Part shown: piece by piece, positions 13,714 through 19,604 of the stretch
How the letters are laid out: every line of letters starts with the position of its first letter
How positions within the stretch are numbered: the first letter of the stretch is position 1
Origin: a virus
IMG/VR virus record: IMGVR_UViG_3300037993_000129
Location: 1 to 20,825 of that record
Strand: one strand, 5' to 3'
Length of the DNA stretch: 20,825 nt
Notes under the pieces: generated by a model
Seen by the model: only the letters and a program-made list of their open reading frames with translations
Database searches by the model: none
What the model was told of the DNA's origin: nothing
Made by a program: the position numbers and the translations under genes

Positions 13714-13919
13714 GCAGCCAACAGGTAATGTACCGGTCTCGCATCGACCGGCAGCCTGTCCCACGCCTCTTTGCATTCGTCCATCAGGAACGGCAAGGTC
13801 AGGTACGCGGCGCGCTGGTCGTCCGTAAGCGGGTCGGGGTACCCGGATGCCGCGAACAGAGAGAGTTCGAGGTACTGCGCGACAGAGTCGCGGTGCGCCT
13901 GCGCGTCGGGTTTATTCAT
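13710..13919 (-). CDS. hypothetical phage protein, 69 aa
   Basis: The ATG at 13919 is chosen over one 12 codons upstream because it has a ribosome site (GAGGATGAAGACG) and a short overlap with the stop of the small terminase candidate. The sequence (MNKPDAQAHRDSVAQYLELS, then DDQRAAYLTLPFLMDECKEA) is helical, with no membrane segment. Its stop overlaps the zinc-ribbon gene as ATGA. It sits between the two terminase genes, so it may be a packaging accessory protein; this is inferred only from position. Confidence 0.72.
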   Translation of the reverse strand: MNKPDAQAHRDSVAQYLELSLFAASGYPDPLTDDQRAAYLTLPFLMDECKEAWDRLPVDARPVHYLLAA

Positions 13920-14847
13920 CGTCTTCATCCTCATCTGAATCAGATTCGTCGTCATCGTCTTCTATCGCTTCAGCCCTTGCCCCTGTCGGCGCGTCCTGAC
14001 GCTGCATGATAGCGGACAGGTCCACGATTTCCTGATCCATAGACTTAAGGCCGGAAGCGTTGACAGGCGACGACTCCGAGCGCGACCCGGCCAGAGCCAC
14101 TGCGCCGCTGCTGGCAACCGGCACGTTATAGATCGTAGTGCCCGCGCCACGGCCACCAGCGCCCGGCGTCTGGACCAAGCCGGCCTGGCGCGAGAACAGC
14201 TCGGCGTGCTTCACGTTATCGGCGGAAGCCATCGCGAACTCGGCGGTTGCCGCGACTACACGGTCCTTCATAAACGACAGCACCAGCGACGTTTTAGCCG
14301 ATGATTCGACCCAAGCCTGACGGGTGACCCAGGCTATAAGGTCGGCGGCGGGCACGTTAGCCAGCTCGCAAAGCTGTTCTGGTACATGCGACTGCTGCTC
14401 TTTACGCGGTAACGCCCGCCATATCTCCACGTAACGGCGCGCGTCGGCGTTGCCCGTGCGGGCTTCGGCGTCCACATACGAGATATAGTTGCGCCATGTA
14501 GGCTCTACAAAACGGAAGGCGGCGGCGAGCGGCGGGCGGACGCCTGTAACGGCGGGTTCGTGGATGCGTTCAAGGTCCTGTACGGGCGCGGGTGGCAACG
14601 GCGGACGCGGGTTTTGAGTCTGTATCTCCACAACTTTGGGTCCCTGTCGCCGCGATCTGCTCTTTTGAGCATCTCGCGGCTTCGCCGCTGCAACCGCTGC
14701 AACAGCTGCAACGATCTTAGACTTCTGCCCCCTGCCGGACGTTCGCTTCGGCGCGAGCGAGCTTGAAGGCGTCGCGGACGATCTGCTCGGCTTCTTCTTC
14801 GCCGCGGCCTTCCGCTTCGGCGGGTCGCCACTGCCCTGTTTCTTCAT
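13912..14847 (-). CDS. probable terminase small subunit or DNA-binding packaging protein, 311 aa
   Basis: Residues 1-70 are strongly basic and Ala/Lys/Arg-rich (KRKAAAKKKPSRSSATP). Residues 110-215 form a helical domain (EPTWRNYISYVDAEARTGNA, RRYVEIWRALPRKEQQSHVP, AADLIAWVTRQAW). The C-terminus is very acidic (DDDDESDSDEDEDDE). A helical core with charged ends, located upstream of the large terminase, suits the subunit that recognises the packaging site. No sequence signature proves it. The ATG at 14847 gives an unusual 131-nt overlap with the previous gene; the basic arm lies entirely in that overlap, so the true start could be further in. Three near-identical 9-bp repeats (GTTGCAGCK) lie at the end of the arm. 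Confidence 0.65.
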   Translation of the reverse strand: MKKQGSGDPPKRKAAAKKKPSRSSATPSSSLAPKRTSGRGQKSKIVAAVAAVAAAKPRDAQKSRSRRQGPKVVEIQTQNPRPPLPPAPVQDLERIHEPAVTGVRPPLAAAFRFVEPTWRNYISYVDAEARTGNADARRYVEIWRALPRKEQQSHVPEQLCELANVPAADLIAWVTRQAWVESSAKTSLVLSFMKDRVVAATAEFAMASADNVKHAELFSRQAGLVQTPGAGGRGAGTTIYNVPVASSGAVALAGSRSESSPVNASGLKSMDQEIVDLSAIMQRQDAPTGARAEAIEDDDDESDSDEDEDDE

Positions 14848-15205
14848 CGCGTACGTTCTCCATGTGCGGCCGCATCAGGTCGTACTTCATCTGCATGATA
14901 GTGGTCTGGAAGTCGCGCGACCACGGGGCGACGCCGAGAGAGATCGCGAACGCGGCGTCGCGGGACTGGCGCTGCTGATATTCTTCACCTGATTCGGCGA
15001 AGGTGAAACCAGACGGTTGATTTATGTCGGCGCCGTTAACAACAGGCGCAGCAGGAGCAGGCGGCGGCGCGGGCGTTGCAACAATTACAGGGTTGGCACG
15101 TATGGCAGCAGCGTCAGACTCGTATCCCAACACCGTCGCGAGCCTGTCGAACGTGTCCGCCACACGGTCGAGACGCTTCAGCAACTGCTCCTGGAACTCT
15201 TTCAT
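14717..15205 (-). CDS. hypothetical coiled-coil phage protein, 162 aa
   Basis: The N-terminus is a clear amphipathic helix or coiled coil (MKEFQEQLLKRLDRVADTFD). A linker of Pro and Ala follows (residues 45-58), then a conserved-looking block, GFTFAESGEEYQQRQSRDAA, and the sequence APWSRDFQTTIMQMKYDLMR. The C-terminus is a charged helix (EEEAEQIVRDAFKLARAEAN). CAGGTAAGTT precedes the ATG at 15205. Its last 131 nt are also read in another frame by the next gene. The function is unknown; its position before the terminase genes suggests a packaging or regulatory role. Confidence 0.72.
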   Translation of the reverse strand: MKEFQEQLLKRLDRVADTFDRLATVLGYESDAAAIRANPVIVATPAPPPAPAAPVVNGADINQPSGFTFAESGEEYQQRQSRDAAFAISLGVAPWSRDFQTTIMQMKYDLMRPHMENVRDEETGQWRPAEAEGRGEEEAEQIVRDAFKLARAEANVRQGAEV

Positions 15206-15226
15206 AACTTACCTGTATGCCGCGAC

Positions 15227-15796
15227 TTATGTACGCTTCGCATCAGCCTTCGGCTGCTGCTTCGCTTCCAACGACGCGGCGGGCGCGGCCTCGCTTGTCG
15301 CGGCAGGCTGCGTCACGATCTGTTCAAGCGCTTCGAGCTTGGCGCGGAATTCATTCAACACCGCTTCGAACGACTGCTGCGAACGCGCTACCTGAATCGC
15401 ACGGCTGATCGCCGTTGTCACGTCCGCTTCGAGATTCAGGAACGCGGCGGGCGAAAACAGGACCTGTCCGATGTTGCTCTGGATCACGTACTGTTCGCGC
15501 CCGGCAGCGGCGTCGCGCGTCCCGAGGTCGCGGATCGCGTAACCGTGTACGAATGCGTTGCCGGCCGATGCGTCCCAGACTAAGGCATCGATCTCGCCGT
15601 TTGGCTCGTACTGCGCCAATACTACGGCGGGCGCGAAGTATTCCTGCTGATTCGGCGAGCGCGAGTGCGCGGCCATACGTAACAGGACCAGGGAGCCGGT
15701 TTCGAGAGTCTGCGGCGATTCGAGCGTGCGAGGCGCGATGGCGCGGTCCACGATAGCGTGCGCGATCTGTTCGGAAGTGCCTGTAGTAGCGGTCAT
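15227..15796 (-). CDS. hypothetical phage protein, 189 aa
   Basis: A ribosome site (GAAAGGAACGAA) precedes the ATG at 15796 and an extended -10 promoter lies just upstream. Residues about 33-118 look like a beta-rich domain (SLVLLRMAAHSRSPNQQEYF, then APAVVLAQYEPNGEIDALVW and YAIRDLG). Residues 120-165 form a helix (SRAIQVARSQQSFEAVLNEF, then RAKLEALEQIV) that may make a coiled coil, followed by an Ala/Pro/Lys-rich flexible tail. The function is unknown. It appears to start the group that leads to the terminase genes. Confidence 0.75.
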   Translation of the reverse strand: MTATTGTSEQIAHAIVDRAIAPRTLESPQTLETGSLVLLRMAAHSRSPNQQEYFAPAVVLAQYEPNGEIDALVWDASAGNAFVHGYAIRDLGTRDAAAGREQYVIQSNIGQVLFSPAAFLNLEADVTTAISRAIQVARSQQSFEAVLNEFRAKLEALEQIVTQPAATSEAAPAASLEAKQQPKADAKRT

Positions 15797-15824
15797 AGCG
15801 TATTCGTTCCTTTCAAGTTCAAAA

Positions 15825-16031
15825 TTATTGTAGCAAAAAATTACGCGAAAAAGTTACTGAAAAACCTTTACGGCGCGCCGCGCGTGTGCCGGATGCAACA
15901 GGCGTACCGGAGACGGCGGCGACATCGGCGGGGTTCCACCCTGGCGTACCTGGTGCGGCAACAGTAATGTGTTTGCCGCCGCAGGATACGAGCAGTAAAG
16001 CGATGAGTGGTAAAAACGCTTTCATTTTCAT
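15825..16031 (-). CDS. small lipoprotein, 68 aa
   Basis: The start used is the ATG at 16031, which follows GAGGATGAAACC; the longer frame upstream reads through a structured hairpin. The N-terminus (MKMKAFLPLIALLLVSCGGK) is a lipoprotein signal with a lipobox ending at Cys17, so the mature protein would carry a lipid anchor and be sorted to the inner or outer membrane. The mature part is about 50 residues, rich in Gly, Pro, Thr and Ala, with a basic patch (TRAARRKGFS). Small phage lipoproteins can be outer-membrane spanins or exclusion proteins. The 50-aa one-helix protein two genes upstream could be a partner, but this is speculation. Confidence 0.75.
   Translation of the reverse strand: MKMKAFLPLIALLLVSCGGKHITVAAPGTPGWNPADVAAVSGTPVASGTRAARRKGFSVTFSRNFLLQ
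15827..15835 (-). promoter_or_regulatory. extended -10 promoter candidate
   Basis: On the minus strand TGCTACAAT carries the TGn extension of a -10 element and lies in an AT-rich stretch, 31 nt upstream of the ATG of the 189-aa gene. The -35 region (AACTTT at 17 nt) is poor, as is usual for extended -10 promoters. It overlaps the stop codon of the lipoprotein gene. Confidence 0.45.
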
Positions 16032-16043
16032 GGTTTCATCCTC

Positions 16044-16089
16044 TATATGCGTCGTCCGACCTTTCGGTCGGTACGTCGCGTGCCGCGAC
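16044..16089 (+). repeat. TATA-hairpin element copy 1
   Basis: Read on the plus strand: CTCTATAT, arm GCGTCGT (16049-16055), stem CCGACC (16056-16061), loop TTTC, stem GGTCGG (16066-16071), suffix TACGTCGCG (16072-16080). A second hairpin, GTCGCG-TGC-CGCGAC (16075-16089), follows directly. It lies between two minus-strand genes, so relative to them it is inverted compared with the other copies. Confidence 0.75.
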
Positions 16090-16099
16090 GACACTGCGA

Positions 16100-16999
16100 C
16101 TACGATCCCCTGTGGCCGTTGCCGAACGACAGGCGCGGCCTGCCGTCTGTGTATAGCCCGCCCGCGCCGCGCCCAGGTCGCATCAGGCCGCGCGGCCCCG
16201 CGTCGAGCACGCCGTTCACACTCTCATACGCCTTACCTTTCTGGTCGCCCAGCGTCTTTGCGCTCGCGACGTGCGTGCCGGCGCTGACACTGATCCCGGC
16301 GTGCTGCACCGCTACGCCGTCCATGCGGACTTCGATGGACCCGTTGTCCACGGCGATATGCTGATGCGCGGGCGTATGGTCCACGGTCTCGGTCGAGAAC
16401 ACGTAGCCTTCAGCCACGTCGCCGCGGCGGCCGCCTGTTGTGTCGGGCGCGGCGGTGGCGGGTGCCGCCGTAAAGACACGTTTCGCTTCCGCCTGTACAT
16501 CCGCGTCCACGTTCGGGATGTCCGCAAGGAACAGGTGAGACCCTGTGTCGCGCGATCCGTAACCGGGGCGCGGCACCGCCAACCCGTGCTGTTCGCGGAC
16601 CTGATCGGGCGGGAGGCCACCAGGGACCGGGGCGGCATTGACAGTAGCCGAGAAGTCGTGTTCCGTGTGTCTTACTTCGACCTTTCGGTCGAAGTGCGAC
16701 GTATCGCGGCTACTATCGGGTATCTCGTTAGTCAGCTTGACGCCGCCGCTGATGTCGAGATGCTCGGGCGGGCTGCTCACTGGTACGGACCCGCCGATGT
16801 ACATATCGACGCCGACCTGAACGCGCAGGTCCAGCACGGCCATAGGCAGCGTAAGGTGCGGCTGCATCAGGTAATGGCCTTTCAGGAGCTGGCGGAACCA
16901 GTCCGTCAGGATCTCGACCGCTTCGTCGCCGTTCAGGTCGTTATAGGTAAGGGACGCGGGGAGGCGCTGCGGCAGGGACGGGCGCGTGGATGGTGTCAT
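16100..16999 (-). CDS. hypothetical phage protein, 299 aa
   Basis: The ATG at 16999 (MTPSTRPSLPQRLPASLTYN) is preferred to the longest frame, because it overlaps the stop of the 50-aa membrane gene as ATGA. Residues 20-75 look folded (DEAVEILTDWFRQLLKGHYL, then LPMAVLDLRVQVGVDMYIGG). The remainder is beta-rich with repeated short strands (SIEVRMDGVAVQHAGISVSA, then GTHVASAKTLGD) and ends in a Gly/Arg-rich tail. This suits a virion surface or fibre-associated protein, but no family was recognised. A perfect 9-bp stem with a TTTC loop lies inside the gene at 16674-16695. Confidence 0.72.
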   Translation of the reverse strand: MTPSTRPSLPQRLPASLTYNDLNGDEAVEILTDWFRQLLKGHYLMQPHLTLPMAVLDLRVQVGVDMYIGGSVPVSSPPEHLDISGGVKLTNEIPDSSRDTSHFDRKVEVRHTEHDFSATVNAAPVPGGLPPDQVREQHGLAVPRPGYGSRDTGSHLFLADIPNVDADVQAEAKRVFTAAPATAAPDTTGGRRGDVAEGYVFSTETVDHTPAHQHIAVDNGSIEVRMDGVAVQHAGISVSAGTHVASAKTLGDQKGKAYESVNGVLDAGPRGLMRPGRGAGGLYTDGRPRLSFGNGHRGS

Positions 17000-17148
17000 G
17001 TGTGAAGGATACCGTACATGGCGACGGTAAAGGACCCCACGAACCCGCCGAACCAGAACCATGACCATAAGCGCAGGCGGTCGCGCTCACGGACTACGCG
17101 CTGAAACTGGCGCTCCAGGTACATCTGCTTCGACTCGGCTTCAATCAT
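16996..17148 (-). CDS. one-helix membrane protein, 50 aa
   Basis: The ATG at 17148 follows ACAGGAGACGTTTC, a strong ribosome site. The product has a charged, probably helical N-terminus (MIEAESKQMYLERQFQRVVR) followed by a membrane segment rich in Trp, Phe and Gly (LWSWFWFGGFVGSFTVAMYG) and a short tail. It would sit in the inner membrane with the charged part in the cytoplasm. It is the first gene of the leftward transcript and overlaps the next gene as ATGA. Function unknown. Confidence 0.75.
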   Translation of the reverse strand: MIEAESKQMYLERQFQRVVRERDRLRLWSWFWFGGFVGSFTVAMYGILHT

Positions 17149-17178
17149 GAAACGTCTCCTGTATGCTCGTTTCGTTTA

Positions 17179-17309
17179 GTGGCACGACCGTTCAGACCTT
17201 ACGCAGGTCTAACGCCCTCGCGAGGGAAGCACCGGATCAGACCGCTGAACGTCACGTTAACGCCTTGCGTACCCCGGTTTATGCGATCCGCTCTGTTCAG
17301 TCGTGCCAC
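17179..17309 (-). ncRNA. structured leader RNA in the divergent control region
   Basis: A perfect 10-bp outer stem (17179-17188 with 17300-17309, GTGGCACGAC) closes a fully nested set of helices: AGACCT/AGGTCT (17194-17199, 17205-17210), CCCT/AGGG (17215-17226), and CGGATC/GATCCG (17233-17238, 17285-17290), which encloses AACG/CGTT (17248-17258) and ACGC/GCGT (17260-17270). The minus promoter at 17318-17347 predicts a start near 17311, so the RNA would begin at this outer stem and form the leader of the 50-aa gene. An alternative pairing exists: the segment 17245-17250 (CTGAAC on the plus strand) can pair with GTTCAG copies at 17190 or 17295. It resembles no known riboswitch or tRNA. Confidence 0.55.
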
Positions 17310-17317
17310 ACGCAATG

Positions 17318-17347
17318 AATGTACCCTGTACAAACCGGGTGTGTCAA
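17318..17347 (-). promoter_or_regulatory. leftward promoter for the virion genes
   Basis: On the minus strand a perfect TTGACA (17347-17342), an 18-nt spacer and TACATT (17323-17318, 4 of 6) are present. The spacer length equals that of the promoter at 10916-10945. The start site falls at about 17311. Confidence 0.6.
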
Positions 17348-17356
17348 GTCTAAAAT
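17327..17356 (+). promoter_or_regulatory. rightward promoter for a leaderless mRNA
   Basis: TGTACA (17327-17332, 4 of 6), an 18-nt spacer and TAAAAT (17351-17356, 5 of 6) precede the ATG at 17363 by only 6 nt. Transcription would therefore start at or very near the A of the ATG. It overlaps the leftward promoter, so the two should compete. Confidence 0.5.
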
Positions 17357-17362
17357 GGTGAT

Positions 17363-17803
17363 ATGCAGACTACAATTGTTGGCCGCACGGTCGAATATCA
17401 GGTAAATGAGAAGACAGGAGAGTTCAGCGCCAGTTACAACGGCGAGAAGTACGCACATATGACGCTTGCCGGACTGAAGGGCATACTGGAGCGCCAACTT
17501 AAAAAGAAGCCGCTCGACATCGGCGTGATCGAGATCAACAGCAACTACGGCGATAATATGACGATCAGGCACGGTCGTATCATGGGTGTGCATTCGGGTA
17601 ATAACAACCTGATGGTGCAGTGGCGTGGCGACACAGCATTAGAGCAGTACAAAAGCCATTATAGTGACGCCCTGCTGAAGCGCGACACAGACCTGAAGAA
17701 GCTGCAACATTTGTTCGACAAGATGAAGGCAGCGAGCGACGCCTACAACGAGTTCGTACAAGAAAGCAGATTTGACAGGTCGGTTGTAAAGGAGCAGGAA
17801 TGA
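17363..17803 (+). CDS. hypothetical early phage protein, 146 aa
   Basis: This is the first plus-strand gene after the switch region. The ATG at 17363 lies about 7 nt after a -10 element and has no ribosome site, which implies a leaderless transcript. The N-terminal half looks alpha/beta (TIVGRTVEYQVNEKTGEFSA, then LAGLKGILERQLKKKPLDIG). The C-terminal 60 residues are a charged coiled coil (KRDTDLKKLQHLFDKMKAAS). It has no membrane segment or zinc motif and no recognised family. Its place as first rightward gene suggests an early regulatory or host-takeover role. Confidence 0.78.
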   Translation: MQTTIVGRTVEYQVNEKTGEFSASYNGEKYAHMTLAGLKGILERQLKKKPLDIGVIEINSNYGDNMTIRHGRIMGVHSGNNNLMVQWRGDTALEQYKSHYSDALLKRDTDLKKLQHLFDKMKAASDAYNEFVQESRFDRSVVKEQE

Positions 17804-17880
17804 ACGCTCTATATGCTCGCAACGACTCTTCGAGTCCTTGCTCGCGCTCCACGTCGTCGCGCGCGTCGTTCACGCCATGA
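17800..17880 (+). CDS. 26-aa leader ORF coupling two early genes
   Basis: The ATG at 17800 overlaps the stop of the 146-aa gene as ATGA and has a strong ribosome site (AAAGGAGCAGGA). The ORF ends with TGA at 17880, overlapping the ATG of the 338-aa gene as ATGA. The product is Ser/Arg-rich (MNALYARNDSSSPCSRSTSS) and unlikely to fold. As the next gene lacks a ribosome site, the ORF most likely carries ribosomes to it. A hairpin (17820-17840) lies in its middle. Confidence 0.55.
   Translation: MNALYARNDSSSPCSRSTSSRASFTP
17807..17846 (+). repeat. TATA-hairpin element, diverged copy
   Basis: It has the same prefix as copy 1 (CTCTATATGC, 17807-17816), then a hairpin GACTC-TTC-GAGTC (17824-17836) extended by CAA/TTG across a C-C mismatch, and ends in CTCGCG. 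The arm and suffix differ from the four main copies. It lies inside the 26-aa ORF. A similar arrangement with prefix CGCTCTATAGCTC, stem ACGCC/GGCGT and suffix GCTCGCG occurs at 18396-18436 inside the next gene. Confidence 0.4.
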
Positions 17881-18893
17881 ACCCCTACCCGGAACGTATC
17901 TCGGAGCTTCACGATCACTTACACGCCGTCTGGTCGCAGCGCGACACGCAGGCGACGGAGATCCTGCTCGCGGCGCTGCTGCCCGCATCGCTGACCCGGA
18001 TGCGCCGCCCGTGGCTGATACTCGAAACCGATCACCTGTCGCGCGACACATCCGGTGCATGGTTCAGCTTGGGCATGCCCGAACTCGTACAGGCACGGTC
18101 GCTCGCGGTGCCCAGATCCGTCAGGGCGCGCGACTGCCGCCGGTGGTGCGATAACGTACTCGCCGAGGACCCGTTCGACCAACCGGGCGTGTTCGTGGAC
18201 GCCGAGTGGCGCACCCTGCCCAACAGGTCCAGGAGCGCCACGGTGATAGCCAGCTACTATGCGCTGCTCGCGCGATGCGTGCATGTACGAGTGTCACAGC
18301 CAAAGAGCGACATCGGCGTGCGGACCATGAATGCGCGTGAGTCGGACAGGCTGGAACTGGCGAGGTTGACGCGACGGGTGCTTGATAACGCGCATCGCTC
18401 TATAGCTCACGGCACGCCCCAGGGCGTCCCGCTCGCGGCCGCATCAACCGGCGCCGCCACGCCGCAAGCGCTCTATTACTGGTCGGAACTCGTGCAGAAA
18501 CTCGCGCCCGCGCAGCACGATTGGGAGTGTCTGACAGGCAGTGTAGCCGCTGTCGCGCACGGGATCGCGACGCTCTATAACGATGGCCGCGCGCCTGCGT
18601 ATGATGCCGCGGAGCGTGTGTTGCGCGACACCGTGCCTTACGCTACGGCGCGTCTCATACTGGATGCGTCGCACGGGCCGGTCGCGGCGCGCATGGCTCA
18701 TATACAGAGCGGTGGCGTTATAGGGAGCGGCGAGCGCGTGACGGTGGAGCTGAAGCGGCTGGAGCGCGAAGGCGTGTTGACGAAACGTCGCGGCCACCAT
18801 AAGGTGCTGGCGGGCGCGGTCGCGGAGCGGTATAAAGTCGCGCACCAGGACTGGGCGACGCTGCTCGACAGGGACGAAAGGATACTGGTGTAA
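17877..18893 (+). CDS. hypothetical protein with C-terminal winged-helix-like segment, 338 aa
   Basis: The ATG at 17877 is chosen because it overlaps the leader ORF stop as ATGA; a TTG at 17838 would add 13 residues but has no ribosome site. The protein is mostly helical and rich in Ala, Arg and Asp (ISELHDHLHAVWSQRDTQAT; RLELARLTRRVLDNAHRSIA). Near residues 278-310, SGGVIGSGERVTVELKRLER followed by EGVLTKRRGHHKVL resembles the recognition helix and wing of a winged-helix DNA-binding domain. Phage replication or regulatory proteins often carry such a domain, but no catalytic motif was seen, so a primase or helicase call is not justified. The codon use is very GC-rich. Confidence 0.75.
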   Translation: MNPYPERISELHDHLHAVWSQRDTQATEILLAALLPASLTRMRRPWLILETDHLSRDTSGAWFSLGMPELVQARSLAVPRSVRARDCRRWCDNVLAEDPFDQPGVFVDAEWRTLPNRSRSATVIASYYALLARCVHVRVSQPKSDIGVRTMNARESDRLELARLTRRVLDNAHRSIAHGTPQGVPLAAASTGAATPQALYYWSELVQKLAPAQHDWECLTGSVAAVAHGIATLYNDGRAPAYDAAERVLRDTVPYATARLILDASHGPVAARMAHIQSGGVIGSGERVTVELKRLEREGVLTKRRGHHKVLAGAVAERYKVAHQDWATLLDRDERILV

Positions 18894-18896
18894 CGA

Positions 18897-19130
18897 ATGA
18901 TTATATGGTGCAGAGGACCGGAGCAGGTCGGGTCGGTGGTGCGACGGCCTGTGATTAACGACAGTAGTTTGGAAGCCGTCGATCACCCATTCGCCATACT
19001 GCGCGAGGCCACGTACGATGAATACCTGCAACAGGCAATCGACGCAGGTATAGATACCAGCGGACCAAACTGGGGACGCGAAAACTTCGCGCGCCACAGA
19101 GCACTGTTCTACGAAGTCGCAACGGATTAA
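18897..19130 (+). CDS. hypothetical phage protein, 77 aa
   Basis: It starts 3 nt after the stop of the 338-aa gene, with only a weak ribosome site, so it may be coupled. The N-terminus is MIIWCRGPEQVGSVVRRPVI and the middle reads HPFAILREATYDEYLQQAID. It is acidic and small with no membrane segment. The final part (GRENFARHRALFYEVATD) looks helical and aromatic. The family was not recognised. A TATA-hairpin element begins right after its stop. Confidence 0.72.
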   Translation: MIIWCRGPEQVGSVVRRPVINDSSLEAVDHPFAILREATYDEYLQQAIDAGIDTSGPNWGRENFARHRALFYEVATD

Positions 19131-19132
19131 GC

Positions 19133-19171
19133 TATATAAGCGTCGTCTTCGCTCTCGCGAAGGACGCCGCA
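19133..19171 (+). repeat. TATA-hairpin element copy 2
   Basis: TATATAA, arm GCGTCGT (19140-19146), stem CTTCGC (19147-19152), loop TCTC, stem GCGAAG (19157-19162), suffix GACGCCGCA (19163-19171). GCGTC and GACGC also pair, extending the stem across a 2-nt bulge. An alternative second hairpin, CGCCG-CAGT-CGGCG (19165-19178), follows. It lies between the 77-aa gene and the cupin gene. Confidence 0.8.
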
Positions 19172-19209
19172 GTCGGCGACACGAATACGTAAGGTCAGGA
19201 GTACGTTAC

Positions 19210-19572
19210 ATGCCGGTCATTAAAGAAGTCCAGAAACTCTGGGGCACGGAACTGTGGCACCACAACGACACGGACTACTGTATGAAGACGCTGGTGTTGC
19301 GGCACGGCGCACAGTCGTCGCTGCACTACCACAAGGTGAAGCGCGAGACGTTTCTGGTGGTGTACGGGATCGTCTCGCTTCAGGTCGGACCTAACTGGCG
19401 CAACAAGCGCCAAATGCGCCCCGGAGACAGTTTCACAATAGAGCCGGGCGTGCCGCATAGATTCAGAGTCGCAAGCGGGTGCGGCGACGAGGCCATTGTT
19501 GTGGAGGCATCCACCACGCACGACGACGCGGACGTATACAGACTGGAAGAGTCTAAAGTCATTTCCTTATAA
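19210..19572 (+). CDS. cupin, sugar-isomerase-like, 120 aa
   Basis: A single cupin barrel with both motifs intact. Motif 1, G33-x5-H39-x-H41-x4-E46-x6-G53, is perfect; motif 2 is PGDSFTIEPGVPHRF with His83. His39, His41, Glu46 and His83 would hold a divalent metal. The opening (VQKLWGTELWHHNDTDYCMK) and the closing HDDADVYRLEESK resemble the cupin family related to the C-terminal part of bifunctional mannose-6-phosphate isomerase/GDP-mannose pyrophosphorylase and to cupins in sugar-nucleotide clusters. The exact substrate cannot be read from the sequence. It has a strong ribosome site (AGGAGTACGTTAC). It looks like a host-derived metabolic gene, flanked on both sides by the TATA-hairpin element. 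Confidence 0.88.
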   Translation: MPVIKEVQKLWGTELWHHNDTDYCMKTLVLRHGAQSSLHYHKVKRETFLVVYGIVSLQVGPNWRNKRQMRPGDSFTIEPGVPHRFRVASGCGDEAIVVEASTTHDDADVYRLEESKVISL

Positions 19573-19604
19573 GCTCCGTCCTGCGCAGGCGCAGGTACGT
19601 CGCG
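19568..19604 (+). repeat. TATA-hairpin element copy 3
   Basis: TATAA (which includes the cupin stop codon), arm GCTCCGT (19573-19579), stem CCTGCG (19580-19585), loop CAGG, stem CGCAGG (19590-19595), suffix TACGTCGCG (19596-19604), which is identical to that of copy 1. It sits directly at the end of the cupin gene. Confidence 0.75.

Noticed and set aside
17000-17068. N-terminal extension of the 299-aa gene
   Set aside because: It lies wholly within the 50-aa membrane gene in another frame and is Arg/Val-rich; the ATG at 16999 gives an ATGA junction.
17179-17309. tRNA or tRNA-like cloverleaf
   Set aside because: No T-loop sequence, no anticodon stem of the right size and no CCA end; the outer stem has 10 bp rather than 7.
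17771-17800. Promoter starting with TTGACA at the end of the 146-aa gene
   Set aside because: No -10 element at a suitable distance; the sequence is explained by codons and the following ribosome site.
17838-17876. TTG start adding 13 residues to the 338-aa gene
   Set aside because: No ribosome site; the ATG at 17877 with an ATGA overlap fits the pattern of this genome better.
18444-19097. 217-aa minus frame antisense to the early genes
   Set aside because: Composition is Arg/His-rich, there is no ribosome site, and it spans two plus-strand genes with better coding character.
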